Shown here one piece after another: positions 48,079-60,189 of a DNA stretch of 64,000 nucleotides; positions within the stretch are counted from its first letter, which is position 1, and each line of letters opens with the position of its first letter. Both the position numbers and the translations under genes were made by a program. The notes below the pieces were generated by a model. That model ran no database searches. It saw nothing but the letters and a program-made list of their open reading frames with translations, and was not told the DNA's origin. Origin of the DNA: Pseudomonas nicosulfuronedens (GTDB lineage Bacteria; Pseudomonadota; Gammaproteobacteria; Pseudomonadales; Pseudomonadaceae); the NCBI RefSeq assembly GCF_005877905.1, contig NZ_SWDV01000010.1, positions 62,001 through 126,000 of the forward strand, read 5' to 3'.

Positions 48079-49227
48079 CTACAACCCCATCTGCTTGGCG
48101 ATGATCTCGTTCATGATCTCTCGCGTGCCGCCGCCGATGGAGAGGATGCGATTGTCGCGGTACAGCCGTTCCACCAGGCTCTCGCGCATGTAGCCCATGC
48201 CGCCCAGCACCTGCACCGCGTCGTAGGTCACCCGGTCGGCCACGTCGGTGGCGAAGTTCTTGGCCATGGAGATTTCCTTGATCACGCTCTTGCCCGCCGC
48301 CATCTTCGCCGCCTGGCGGTAGGTGAACTCGCGGGACACTTCCACCTGGGTGGCCATCTCCGCCAGCCGGTGCTTGAGCACCTGGAACTTGCCGACGGGC
48401 TTGCCGAAGGCTTCACGCTCGCGACTCCAGGCCAGCGCCTCGTCCAACGCCAGCTGCGCGGTCATGTTGGCCATGATTGCCAGCGCCAGACGCTCGCTCT
48501 GGAAGTTCGCCATGATGCAGGCAAACCCCATGTTCTCCGCGCCGATAAGGTTCTCCACCGGCACCTTGCAGTCATCGAAGAACAGCTCGGCGGTGTCGGA
48601 TGCCCACCAGCCCATCTTCTTCAGCTTGCGGCTCACGGTGAAACCGGGCGTGCCCTTCTCCACCAGCAGCAGGCTGACGCCACCGAAGCCATCGCCGCCG
48701 GTGCGCACGGCGACGGTGTAGTAGTCGGCGCGTACACCGCTGGTGATGAAGGTCTTGCTGCCGCTCACGCGGTAGTGGTCGCCGTCGCGCACGGCCCGAG
48801 TCTTCAGGCTGGCTACGTCGGAGCCGCCGGACGGCTCGGTGACCGCCAGCGCCATGATCTTCTCGCCGGTCAGCACCTGCGGTGCGATGCGCTCGCGCAG
48901 CTCCGGGCGGCCCCACTTGATCAGTGGCGGCAGGCCGATATCCAGCGAGCCCAACCCGGCCACAAGACCGCCGGAACCGCAGCGCATCAGTTCTTCGCTG
49001 GCCGCTACCTTGGCAAACAGGTCGCCTTCATGGCTGCCGCCCAGCGCCTCGGGATAGCCGATGCCGAGGATGCCGGCCTCGCCCGCCTTGCGGTACAGCT
49101 CGCGGGGAAACTCCTCGGCCTCCTCCCAATCGGCGACGTGGGGGAGGATTTCACGCTCGACGAAGCGTCGCACGCTGTCGCGAACCAGGCGGTGGCTGTC
49201 ATCGAAGTACTCGGCGAACACGGACAT
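48079..49227 (-). CDS. Acyl-CoA dehydrogenase
   Basis: 382 residues of the usual ACAD length. It has the flavin/substrate loop MALAVTEPSGGSDVASLKT, then QVLGGMGYMRE and the C-terminal GGTREIMNEIIAKQMGL. The base glutamate is probably in this last region (long- and branched-chain types place it variously). It oxidises an acyl-CoA to the enoyl-CoA in beta-oxidation or branched-chain breakdown. No electron-transfer flavoprotein or thiolase gene is adjacent. Confidence 0.9.
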   Translation of the reverse strand: MSVFAEYFDDSHRLVRDSVRRFVEREILPHVADWEEAEEFPRELYRKAGEAGILGIGYPEALGGSHEGDLFAKVAASEELMRCGSGGLVAGLGSLDIGLPPLIKWGRPELRERIAPQVLTGEKIMALAVTEPSGGSDVASLKTRAVRDGDHYRVSGSKTFITSGVRADYYTVAVRTGGDGFGGVSLLLVEKGTPGFTVSRKLKKMGWWASDTAELFFDDCKVPVENLIGAENMGFACIMANFQSERLALAIMANMTAQLALDEALAWSREREAFGKPVGKFQVLKHRLAEMATQVEVSREFTYRQAAKMAAGKSVIKEISMAKNFATDVADRVTYDAVQVLGGMGYMRESLVERLYRDNRILSIGGGTREIMNEIIAKQMGL

Positions 49228-49302
49228 GGCAAGGCTCCAGACGATTTGACTGAAACTTACCGAGCGCTTGCTTGGTTTTCAAGGCGAGACACCTGCCATC
49301 GG

Positions 49303-50271
49303 CTAGGACAGATGCGCCGTCCCGAACCGCTCGCGGTACGCCGAAGGCGCCACGCCCGCCGCACCCCGGAAGGCATTGCGGAAGCTTTCCACGGTGCCGA
49401 AGCCGCATTGCTCGGCTATCCGCTCCACACTGTCGGCGCTGCTTTCCAGCAATTCGCGGGCGCGCAGCATGCGCTCGTGCTGCAACCAGGCCTTGGGCGT
49501 CATCCCCGTCGCCTCGCTGAAACGGCGCAGGAAGGTGCGCTCGCTCATGGCCATGCGGCTCGCCAGCTCACCGACGGCGATCGACCGGTGCAGCCGTTGC
49601 CGGGCCCAATCCAGCAGCCCCGCGAGGTCATGCCTGGGCGCCTGCGCCACCGGTGCGGGGATGAACTGCGCCTGACCGCCGCCGCGCTGCGGCGACATCA
49701 CCAGCCGCCGCGCCACGGTATTGGCCACCTGCGCGCCGAAGTCCCGCGCCACCAGGTGCAGGCAGGCATCGATGCCGGCTGCGCTGCCGGCAGAGGTGAT
49801 CAGTTGCCCGACATCCACATAGAGCACCTGGGCATCGACTTCGATGGCCGGGAAGCGCGTCGCCAGCTCCTCGGCGTAGCGCCAGTGCGTGGTCGCCCGC
49901 TGGCCATCCAGTAATCCCGTGGCGGCGAGGACGAAGACCCCGGAGCAGATCGACAGTAACCGTGCGCCTTCGTCATGGGCCTTGCGCAACGCCTGCACCA
50001 GCTCTGCGGACGGCGCCTCGTCGCGGTCACGCCAGCCCGGCACGATGACGGTGCCCGCCGTGTCGAGTGACTCCACCCCACCGTCGGCCAGCACGCGGAT
50101 GCCACCCAATGCCCGCATCGGTCCGTCGTCCACGGCAACGACCCGGTGGCTGTACCAGGGGAATTCGAACTCGGGGCGCGGCAGGCCGAAGATCTCCACG
50201 GCGATGCCGAATTCGAAGGTGCACAGGCCGTCGTAGGCGAGAACGGCGACTTCCAGGGGATTGCGCGGCAT
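49303..50271 (-). CDS. ftrA: GlxA/FtrA-type regulator (DJ-1/PfpI domain plus AraC HTH)
   Basis: 322 residues: an N-terminal DJ-1/PfpI-like domain (VAVLAYDGLCTFEFGIAVEI, with the nucleophile-elbow-like LLSICSGVFVLAATG) and a C-terminal AraC pair of HTHs (IAVGELASRMAMSERTFLRR, VERIAEQCGFGTVESFRNAF). This is the layout of regulators named FtrA. It is divergent from a rhodanese gene, a pairing seen in other bacteria, and probably controls it. Confidence 0.82.
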   Translation of the reverse strand: MPRNPLEVAVLAYDGLCTFEFGIAVEIFGLPRPEFEFPWYSHRVVAVDDGPMRALGGIRVLADGGVESLDTAGTVIVPGWRDRDEAPSAELVQALRKAHDEGARLLSICSGVFVLAATGLLDGQRATTHWRYAEELATRFPAIEVDAQVLYVDVGQLITSAGSAAGIDACLHLVARDFGAQVANTVARRLVMSPQRGGGQAQFIPAPVAQAPRHDLAGLLDWARQRLHRSIAVGELASRMAMSERTFLRRFSEATGMTPKAWLQHERMLRARELLESSADSVERIAEQCGFGTVESFRNAFRGAAGVAPSAYRERFGTAHLS

Positions 50272-50364
50272 TTGGCAGAAAACTTCCGATCACTGTCCAG
50301 GCCGCCACTGTAGCCGGCTTTTGCCCCGCCTTACAGTAGCCCTGTCTTCCACAGGAGCCCCAGC

Positions 50365-50808
50365 ATGCCCAGCCTCGTCAGCCAGTTCCCCGCCGCCCTG
50401 CCCGCCGACGCCCTTGCCCACTTCAGCCATCGCCTGGCCTTCGAGACCGACTGCTCGGATGTGAACGACGCCCTGCAGCACGGCGAACAGGATTTCGTCC
50501 TGCTCGATGTGCGAAACGCCGCCGCCTTCGCCCGCGGCCATGTGCCCGGCGCGCTGAACCTGCCGACACGGGAGATCGACGCGCGGCGTATGGCGCAGTT
50601 CCTACCGGGCACCCTGTTCGTCGTCTACTGCGCCGGGCCGCACTGCAACGGTGTGCACCGTGCTGCTGCGAAGCTCGCGGCACTGGGTTTGCCGGTGAAG
50701 GAAATGATTGGCGGAGTGGCCGGCTGGCTGGATGAGGGGCTGGTGCTGGTCGGTGCGACGGGTGAAGCGCTGCGGACTGACGGAATAGGTCTTTTTTGCG
50801 CCTGTTGA
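50365..50808 (+). CDS. Rhodanese-domain sulfurtransferase
   Basis: 147 residues, single rhodanese domain: FVLLDVRNAAAFARGHVPGA, the active-site loop VYCAGPHCNGVHRAA, and KEMIGGVAGW. The first Cys in the loop should carry the persulfide. The extra Cys pair at the C-terminus (GLFCAC) is unusual. It is divergent from the FtrA-like regulator. Confidence 0.87.
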   Translation: MPSLVSQFPAALPADALAHFSHRLAFETDCSDVNDALQHGEQDFVLLDVRNAAAFARGHVPGALNLPTREIDARRMAQFLPGTLFVVYCAGPHCNGVHRAAAKLAALGLPVKEMIGGVAGWLDEGLVLVGATGEALRTDGIGLFCAC

Positions 50809-50820
50809 TCGCAGAAACAA

Positions 50821-50845
50821 CAAGGCCGGAATGTCTCCGGCCTTG
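50821..50845. terminator. Bidirectional terminator between rhodanese and recR
   Basis: CAAGGCCGGA (50821-50830) pairs with TCCGGCCTTG (50836-50845) around ATGTC. It lies between converging genes; T tracts are weak on both sides. Confidence 0.65.
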
Positions 50846-50868
50846 CTCGAATCCTTCTGGTTGGCCTG

Positions 50869-51468
50869 TCAGCTGCTGATAGGCCGACGCCCCGCCAGGG
50901 CGTGGGCCAGCGTGCCGCCATCCACCAGTTCAAGCTCGCCGCCCAACGGCACGCCATGGGCGATGCGCGACAGCACCAGATCGCCGCCGCCGAGCAACTG
51001 AGCGATGTAGTGGGCCGTCGCCTCACCCTCCACCGTGGGGTTGGTGGCCAAGATGATCTCGCTGAAATGGCCGGCCTTGATCCGCGCTTCCAGCTCGGGA
51101 ATGCCGATGGCTTCCGGCCCGAGGCCGTCCAGCGGCGACAGGTGTCCCTTGAGCACGAAGTAGCGGCCGCGGTAGCCGGTCTGCTCGACGGCGAACACGT
51201 CCAGCGGGCCTTCCACCACGCACAGCAGGCTGTCATCGCGGCGCGGATCGGTGCATTGCGGGCAGAACTCGTCTTCCGACAGGGTGCGGCACTGCTTGCA
51301 ATGTCCGACGCCCTCCATCGCCTGGGTCAGCGCCTGGGCCAGACGCAGACCGCCGCTGCGGTCGCGCTCCAGCAGCTGCAGCGCCATGCGCTGGGCACTC
51401 TTCTGTCCCACTCCGGGCAGGGTGCGCAGGGCATCGATCAGTTGGCGGATCAGCGGCGTGAAGCTCAT
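50869..51468 (-). CDS. recR: Recombination mediator RecR
   Basis: 199 residues: helix-hairpin-helix [17 protein letters not shown], zinc finger [16 protein letters not shown], then a Toprim domain ([20 protein letters not shown]) and Walker-B-like region [11 protein letters not shown]. It works with RecFO to load RecA on gapped DNA. It is last in dnaX-ybaB-recR, separated from ybaB by a REP-like repeat. Confidence 0.96.
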   Translation of the reverse strand: MSFTPLIRQLIDALRTLPGVGQKSAQRMALQLLERDRSGGLRLAQALTQAMEGVGHCKQCRTLSEDEFCPQCTDPRRDDSLLCVVEGPLDVFAVEQTGYRGRYFVLKGHLSPLDGLGPEAIGIPELEARIKAGHFSEIILATNPTVEGEATAHYIAQLLGGGDLVLSRIAHGVPLGGELELVDGGTLAHALAGRRPISS

Positions 51469-51504
51469 GGAGCAGTCTCGGGTTTCGGGAGGGTTAGAAC
51501 GACT

Positions 51505-51580
51505 GTAGGAGCGAGCCTGCCCGCGAAGCCCGCCCAGCCACCAGGGCCAGAAGAGCGTTCGCGAGCAAGCTCGCTCCTAC
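51505..51580. repeat. REP-like inverted repeat, family C copy 3
   Basis: GTAGGAGCGAGCCTGCCCGC GAA ... GTTCGCGAGCAAGCTCGCTC CTAC. The left arm has diverged by two bases from the other copies. It sits inside the dnaX-ybaB-recR operon, in the 133-bp gap between ybaB and recR. Confidence 0.8.
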
Positions 51581-51600
51581 AGGTCAGCAGGATGCCTGGA

Positions 51601-51927
51601 TCAGAAAGGCATCTTGAAGCCGGGCGGGAGTTGCATACCGGCGGTCATGCCGGACATCTTGTCCTGGTTGTTCTGCTCGATCTTGCGCACGGCGTCGTTC
51701 ACCGCGGCGGCGATCAGGTCTTCGAGGATTTCTTTGTCTTCCTGCATCAGGCTGTCATCCAGGGAGACACGCTTGACGTCGTGGCGACCGGTCATCACCA
51801 CGCTCACCAGGCCGGCGCCGGATTGACCGGTCACTTCGGCGTTGGCCAGCTCTTCCTGCATCTTCTGCATCTTTTCCTGCATCTGCTGGGCCTGCTTCAT
51901 CAGGCCGGCCATGCCACCTTTCATCAT
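51601..51927 (-). CDS. ybaB: YbaB/EbfC nucleoid-associated protein
   Basis: 108 residues, [20 protein letters not shown] start and the LLP-type end ([12 protein letters not shown]). It forms dimers that bind DNA. Placed between dnaX and recR, as in most gammaproteobacteria. Confidence 0.95.
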   Translation of the reverse strand: MMKGGMAGLMKQAQQMQEKMQKMQEELANAEVTGQSGAGLVSVVMTGRHDVKRVSLDDSLMQEDKEILEDLIAAAVNDAVRKIEQNNQDKMSGMTAGMQLPPGFKMPF

Positions 51928-51964
51928 CTCGAGTTCCTCGATTCGTTCAGTCGTCGGCCAAGGC

Positions 51965-54127
<2,163 letters not shown>

Positions 54128-54279
54128 TGAAATCCATCGCGACGGGTAAGCAGAAGTGCGCTAATCCTAGCGAAGCGGACCGTAAATTGCACCCGATGTC
54201 CGCACCGGTCGCTATCGCATCTTGGCAAGGGCCGGGCTACACGGCATTGTGTTGTCCTTCTGCCATCAACGGAGCCTTG

Positions 54280-55002
54280 ATGCGCTTCCTCGCCACCGCC
54301 CTGCTGCTGACCGCCACCCTCGCCCAGGCCGACGACCGTCCCCTGCGCTTTGCGGTGGTCGACAGCTGGGCAATGCCGCTGGCGCAGATCGAGAACGGCG
54401 AACTGACCGGCGGCATCATGTTCGAGCTGTTCAAGGAAACGGCGCGCGAACTGGGCCGGCCCGCTGCCTTCCATATCGTGCCCCGTGCTCGTATCGAACA
54501 GGCACTGCTCAGCCATTCAGTGGACGTACGCTGCTATGTCTCGCGCACCTGGATCGAGCATGAATTCAATGACTACCGCTGGACCGCGCCGCTGATGGTG
54601 CAGCGCGACCTGCTGGTCGTCCGCGATGCCCCGGCCGACAAGCTGGAAACCCTGCCCAGCCAATCCGTCGGTACTGTGCTGGGCTATCACTACCCGCGCC
54701 TGCAGCCACTGCTGGACAGCCATTGGCTGAGCCGCGACGACGCGCGCAACCAGGAGCTGGTGCTGAAGAAGCTGCGCATCGGCCGCTATCAGTACGCGAT
54801 CAGCAGCGAGTTTGCGCTGAACTGGTTCAACCGCGAACTACCCGAAGCGGAACGTCTGAGAATCGCCAGCGTGATCGAGGAAACGCCGCTGTCGTGCATG
54901 GTGCTGGATGCGCCCGAAGTCCGTGCCGACGAGGTGCTCTCGGTACTGGCGAAAATCAAGGCGTCGGGGAAGATTGAGCAGATCCTGGATCACTACCGCT
55001 GA
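54280..55002 (+). CDS. Periplasmic solute-binding-like protein (SBP_bac_3 type)
   Basis: 240 residues. A signal peptide (MRFLATALLLTATLAQA) is cut before DDRPLRF. The rest fits the amino-acid-binding SBP fold (VVDSWAMPLAQIENGELTGG, IMFELFKETARELG, LLSHSVDVRCYVSRTW). No transporter genes are beside it; such stand-alone proteins are common in Pseudomonas and may act as sensors or scavengers. The ATG at 54280 has a GGAG site; longer readings lack a signal sequence. It is divergent from dnaX. Confidence 0.83.
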   Translation: MRFLATALLLTATLAQADDRPLRFAVVDSWAMPLAQIENGELTGGIMFELFKETARELGRPAAFHIVPRARIEQALLSHSVDVRCYVSRTWIEHEFNDYRWTAPLMVQRDLLVVRDAPADKLETLPSQSVGTVLGYHYPRLQPLLDSHWLSRDDARNQELVLKKLRIGRYQYAISSEFALNWFNRELPEAERLRIASVIEETPLSCMVLDAPEVRADEVLSVLAKIKASGKIEQILDHYR

Positions 55003-55058
55003 GGCGGCGGATGCATCAACAGGATGGGGGCCACGACTTTTACTGACCCCGAAATGGA

Positions 55059-55168
55059 GGCGGCCCCGCCAGCCACACCCCGGCACACAATGTCCCCGCC
55101 TTGGCTGCTTCCTTCCGGACCTGACCAGGTAAGCGAGTAATCGTTGCGGGGGGACCGACAGGGCCACC
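55059..55168 (-). ncRNA. ffs: 4.5S RNA of the signal recognition particle
   Basis: The conserved core (GGTCAGGTCCGGAAGGAAGC, then AGCC) is on the minus strand around 55100-55125, with the GGAA tetraloop. The ends GGTGGCCC and GGGCCGCC pair to close the long hairpin, giving about 110 nt. It binds Ffh to target membrane proteins. A promoter with -35 TTGTAA and -10 TACAAT lies upstream. Confidence 0.95.
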
Positions 55169-55202
55169 ATCGCGAGAGCTCGCCAGATCAGCGAGCCGCG
55201 CC

Positions 55203-55230
55203 ATTGTAGCGGCTTGAGCGCAAGTTACAA
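55203..55230 (-). promoter_or_regulatory. Promoter of ffs
   Basis: On the minus strand, TTGTAA (55230-55225), a 16-bp spacer, then TACAAT (55208-55203). A GC-rich discriminator (GGCGCGGC) follows, typical of growth-rate-controlled stable-RNA promoters. The start would be about 30 nt before the mature 5' end, so processing is expected. Confidence 0.65.
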
Positions 55231-55378
55231 GCACTTCAAGCACTTACGCTCTTTCCTTTGATCCGCATCGCAGCCTGAGGGGCTTTTCCACCAGGCCACT
55301 CAAGCTTCCTCGCCACGTGCCGAAGCAGTGGATGAGTCCGCCCGTTCGAGGCGCGCCTTCCATGCAAGGAGTGTTCAA

Positions 55379-55738
55379 ATGCGAATGATCGAGAGCTCTG
55401 CTGCGCTACTTGCCATTGCCCTCTGCGGCCCGCTGCAGGCAGCCAGCAGCGGCACCATCACCTTTCGCGGCGCCGTCGTCGAGCCTACCTGCCAGATCAG
55501 CGTGAGCGAAGCCAGCAACTCCAGCGGCCGGATAGTGGCCAGTCACTGCGAACAGTCGGTGGACCTGCGACTGAACGAGCCCCGAGGCAATCAGCCAGCG
55601 GCGCATTACCGCCTCACCGACAGCCAGGGTCGTGCCGTGGAGATACTCAGCGCGCCAAATGGCAACGTCGCCGGGATGATTCGCGCCAAGGACGAGGCAG
55701 GCGCGCATCACCTCGTGCTGGTGGCTGAGTACCTGTAA
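55379..55738 (+). CDS. Secreted type 1 fimbrial-like protein
   Basis: 119 residues. A signal peptide ends at about LQAASSG, then GTITFRGAVVEPTCQISVSE, close to the N-terminus of chaperone-usher pilins, with a second Cys in SHCEQS that can form the usual disulfide. It is shorter than normal pilins (about 150) and no chaperone or usher gene is nearby. The start at 55379 has AAGGAG. It may be a stand-alone secreted Ig-like protein. Confidence 0.72.
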   Translation: MRMIESSAALLAIALCGPLQAASSGTITFRGAVVEPTCQISVSEASNSSGRIVASHCEQSVDLRLNEPRGNQPAAHYRLTDSQGRAVEILSAPNGNVAGMIRAKDEAGAHHLVLVAEYL

Positions 55739-55744
55739 CGGGCG

Positions 55745-56122
55745 TCACTGTCCCTGGAGCAATCCTTCGGGCCGAGGCTGGGTGGAGACTTCCAGGTTCG
55801 GCCCGATGAACAGATCCATCTTGCTGTAGCCCGGACGGGTACTGAAGGTGGAGTAGCGCTCCGCCCCCTGGTGGAACTGGAAGGCCACGCGGTACTCGCC
55901 CGAACGCAGCAGACGCAGCGGGAAGGCGCGTGCTTCGCCTGGCTTGATTTCGCCCGCGAGACTCTCCTCGCCGTTTTCCTTGAAGCTGTAGCTCACCGCC
56001 GGCCCGCCCACGCCTTCATAGTGAAGGACGATCTGCGGGCGCTCGGTCCAGGCCACGTAAGCCCCGAACAGCACTACCAGTGCCCCGACGCCGAGCAGGC
56101 GCTGCTTTCTTGCCTTGTCCAT
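55745..56122 (-). CDS. Hypothetical membrane-anchored protein
   Basis: 125 residues. One N-terminal helix (LLGVGALVVLFGAYVAWTE) anchors a periplasmic part that looks like a small beta domain (LHYEGVGGPAVSYSFKENGE, AFQFHQGAERYSTF). I do not recognise a family. ATG at 56122 with GGAG 8 bp upstream is preferred to a TTG at 56137. It lies downstream of the HU gene on the same strand. Confidence 0.65.
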   Translation of the reverse strand: MDKARKQRLLGVGALVVLFGAYVAWTERPQIVLHYEGVGGPAVSYSFKENGEESLAGEIKPGEARAFPLRLLRSGEYRVAFQFHQGAERYSTFSTRPGYSKMDLFIGPNLEVSTQPRPEGLLQGQ

Positions 56123-56192
56123 CTTGCTCTCCGTCAACCGATGGCCCGCCCCGCCCTGCTTTGCAACACACAGGTCGGAACAGGCCTGCCGA

Positions 56193-56471
56193 TCAGTTCA
56201 GGCTGTCGACCAGGGCCTTGGCAGGCACCAGGCGCACGGCCTTCTTCGCGGCGATCTCGATGGTCTTGCCGGTCTGCGGGTTGCGGCCGGTACGGGCAGC
56301 GCGTTCGGTGACCTTGAGCTTGCCGATACCCGGCAGGGTCAGCTCACCGTCATTCTCCAGGGCGTCCTGGGCGATCTGCGCCAGTTGCTCGAACACGCCG
56401 CGCACGGCGGCTTGGGTCAGGTCGAGGGATTCGGCGATATCGCGAACCAGTTGGTCCTTGGTCATGGGCAT
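56193..56471 (-). CDS. HU-family DNA-binding protein
   Basis: 92 residues: TKDQLVRDIAESLDLTQAAV, then LPGIGKLKVTERAARTGRNPQTGKTI, where RNPQTG is the DNA-intercalating beta-arm tip. It is an HU-like protein distinct from HupA/HupB/IHF. The first of two ATGs (56471) has a GGAG site seven bases away. Confidence 0.92.
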   Translation of the reverse strand: MPMTKDQLVRDIAESLDLTQAAVRGVFEQLAQIAQDALENDGELTLPGIGKLKVTERAARTGRNPQTGKTIEIAAKKAVRLVPAKALVDSLN

Positions 56472-56524
56472 AAAGTAACTCCTTGATGCGTTGATCTTGA
56501 TTCTTTGATCGGAAGAAAGGCTTG

Positions 56525-58942
<2,418 letters not shown>

Positions 58943-58953
58943 CTAGAAGTGCA

Positions 58954-58978
58954 AAGCCCCAAGGGTCGCTTGGGGCTT
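58954..58978 (-). terminator. Hairpin between zipA and ligA
   Basis: AAGCCCCAA and TTGGGGCTT (9-bp perfect arms) around a 7-base loop, followed on the minus strand by TTTGCAC. It is either a zipA terminator or an attenuator letting some transcripts run into ligA. Confidence 0.6.
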
Positions 58979-58999
58979 CATTTGCAGCGTGCGGAAAGC

Positions 59000-59890
59000 T
59001 TAGCGCTTCTGGGTCAGGGCGCGTCGCTCGAAATCGATGATGCGCTGACGGTAGTGCTCGATGGTCTGTGCGGTCATCACGCTGCGCTGCTCGTCCTTCA
59101 GCTCGCCATTGAGCTCCTGGGCCAGCTTGCGGGCGGCGGCGATCATCACGTCGAACGCCTGCTTGGGATGGCGCGGGCCCGGCAGGCCGAGGAAGAAGCT
59201 CACTGCGCGGGTGCTGAACTGGTCGATGTTGTCCAGATCGAAGGTACCCGGCTTGACCGCGTTGGCCATGGAGAACAGCACTTCACCGTTGCCGGCCATG
59301 CTTTCATGGCGGTGGAAGATGTCCATCTCGCCATAGCGCAGGCCGCTTTCGAGGATGTTCTGCAGCAGCGCCGGGCCCTTGAAGCCGTTCTCGTCGCGGC
59401 TGATGACGTTGATGATCAGCACTTCATCAACCGGTGCCTGTGGCGCCGACGGAGCCGCAGCGGCGGGAGCAGCGCGCTCCTTGTCCTTCTTGCGGTCCTT
59501 CTTCGCCTTGTCCTTCTCTGCCGGCACGTCGTCCAGCGGATTGGGGAAATCCTCTTCGTCCAATGGGCCGAGCAGGTTCGGCGCCGGGTCGTCCAGGTTC
59601 AGGTCGCCCTGGCGCGGCTCGCCGCGGCGCTTGCCACGGGACTCCTTGGCACTGACCTTGGGCAGGTCTTCCTCGTCGAGCTCCGGCTCGCGATGGTCGA
59701 CTACCCGGGAAGGCCCGAGCAATTCCGGGTTGGTTTCGTCCCCGTCATCGGGCTGGTTGGCAAACTGGCGATCCAGTTTGAAACGCAACTTGCCCTTGCC
59801 ACCCCGCATGCGACGCCAACCGTCGAACAGAATGCCGGCGATGACGATGAGCCCAATGACGATCAGCCATTCGCGCAGACCGATATCCAT
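59000..59890 (-). CDS. zipA: Cell division protein ZipA
   Basis: 296 residues: an N-terminal membrane helix ([20 protein letters not shown]) followed by the basic [15 protein letters not shown], a charged linker rich in Glu/Lys/Pro, and the C-terminal FtsZ-binding domain ([20 protein letters not shown] onward). It tethers FtsZ to the membrane at the division site. It lies between smc and ligA, the conserved order in pseudomonads. Confidence 0.94.
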   Translation of the reverse strand: MDIGLREWLIVIGLIVIAGILFDGWRRMRGGKGKLRFKLDRQFANQPDDGDETNPELLGPSRVVDHREPELDEEDLPKVSAKESRGKRRGEPRQGDLNLDDPAPNLLGPLDEEDFPNPLDDVPAEKDKAKKDRKKDKERAAPAAAAPSAPQAPVDEVLIINVISRDENGFKGPALLQNILESGLRYGEMDIFHRHESMAGNGEVLFSMANAVKPGTFDLDNIDQFSTRAVSFFLGLPGPRHPKQAFDVMIAAARKLAQELNGELKDEQRSVMTAQTIEHYRQRIIDFERRALTQKR

Positions 59891-60189
59891 CTAATCCCGT
59901 AGCCCCTGAACAAAAAATGATGATGAAGAAAAGGACATCCTATCCCTTGAAAACGTGGAGCCAACTTCATGTTCTGACTGATGTTTTCCACGCGATACAA
60001 AAGTGGGCGTTAAGCTAACACGCTCTCACATAACTTTACACTGTCTGAGGCGACACTCCGCCGCACTCTTTGCAACTTTTCATAGCGGCTGCCGCTTGAG
60101 TGCCTCAGCCGAATCCTACCCCAATCAAATCAATGCCTTAGGCTTGAAACAAAGCATCTTGCCAGCATAGCTCAAGTTCGCTTGGACGA
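59891..60189. promoter_or_regulatory. AT-richer gap between smc and zipA
   Basis: 299 bp with more A/T than its flanks and no gene. It likely holds the zipA promoter on the minus strand. A CTGAGGC/GCCTCAG pair (near 60045 and 60102) could fold at a distance, but I see no convincing small RNA. Confidence 0.4.
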
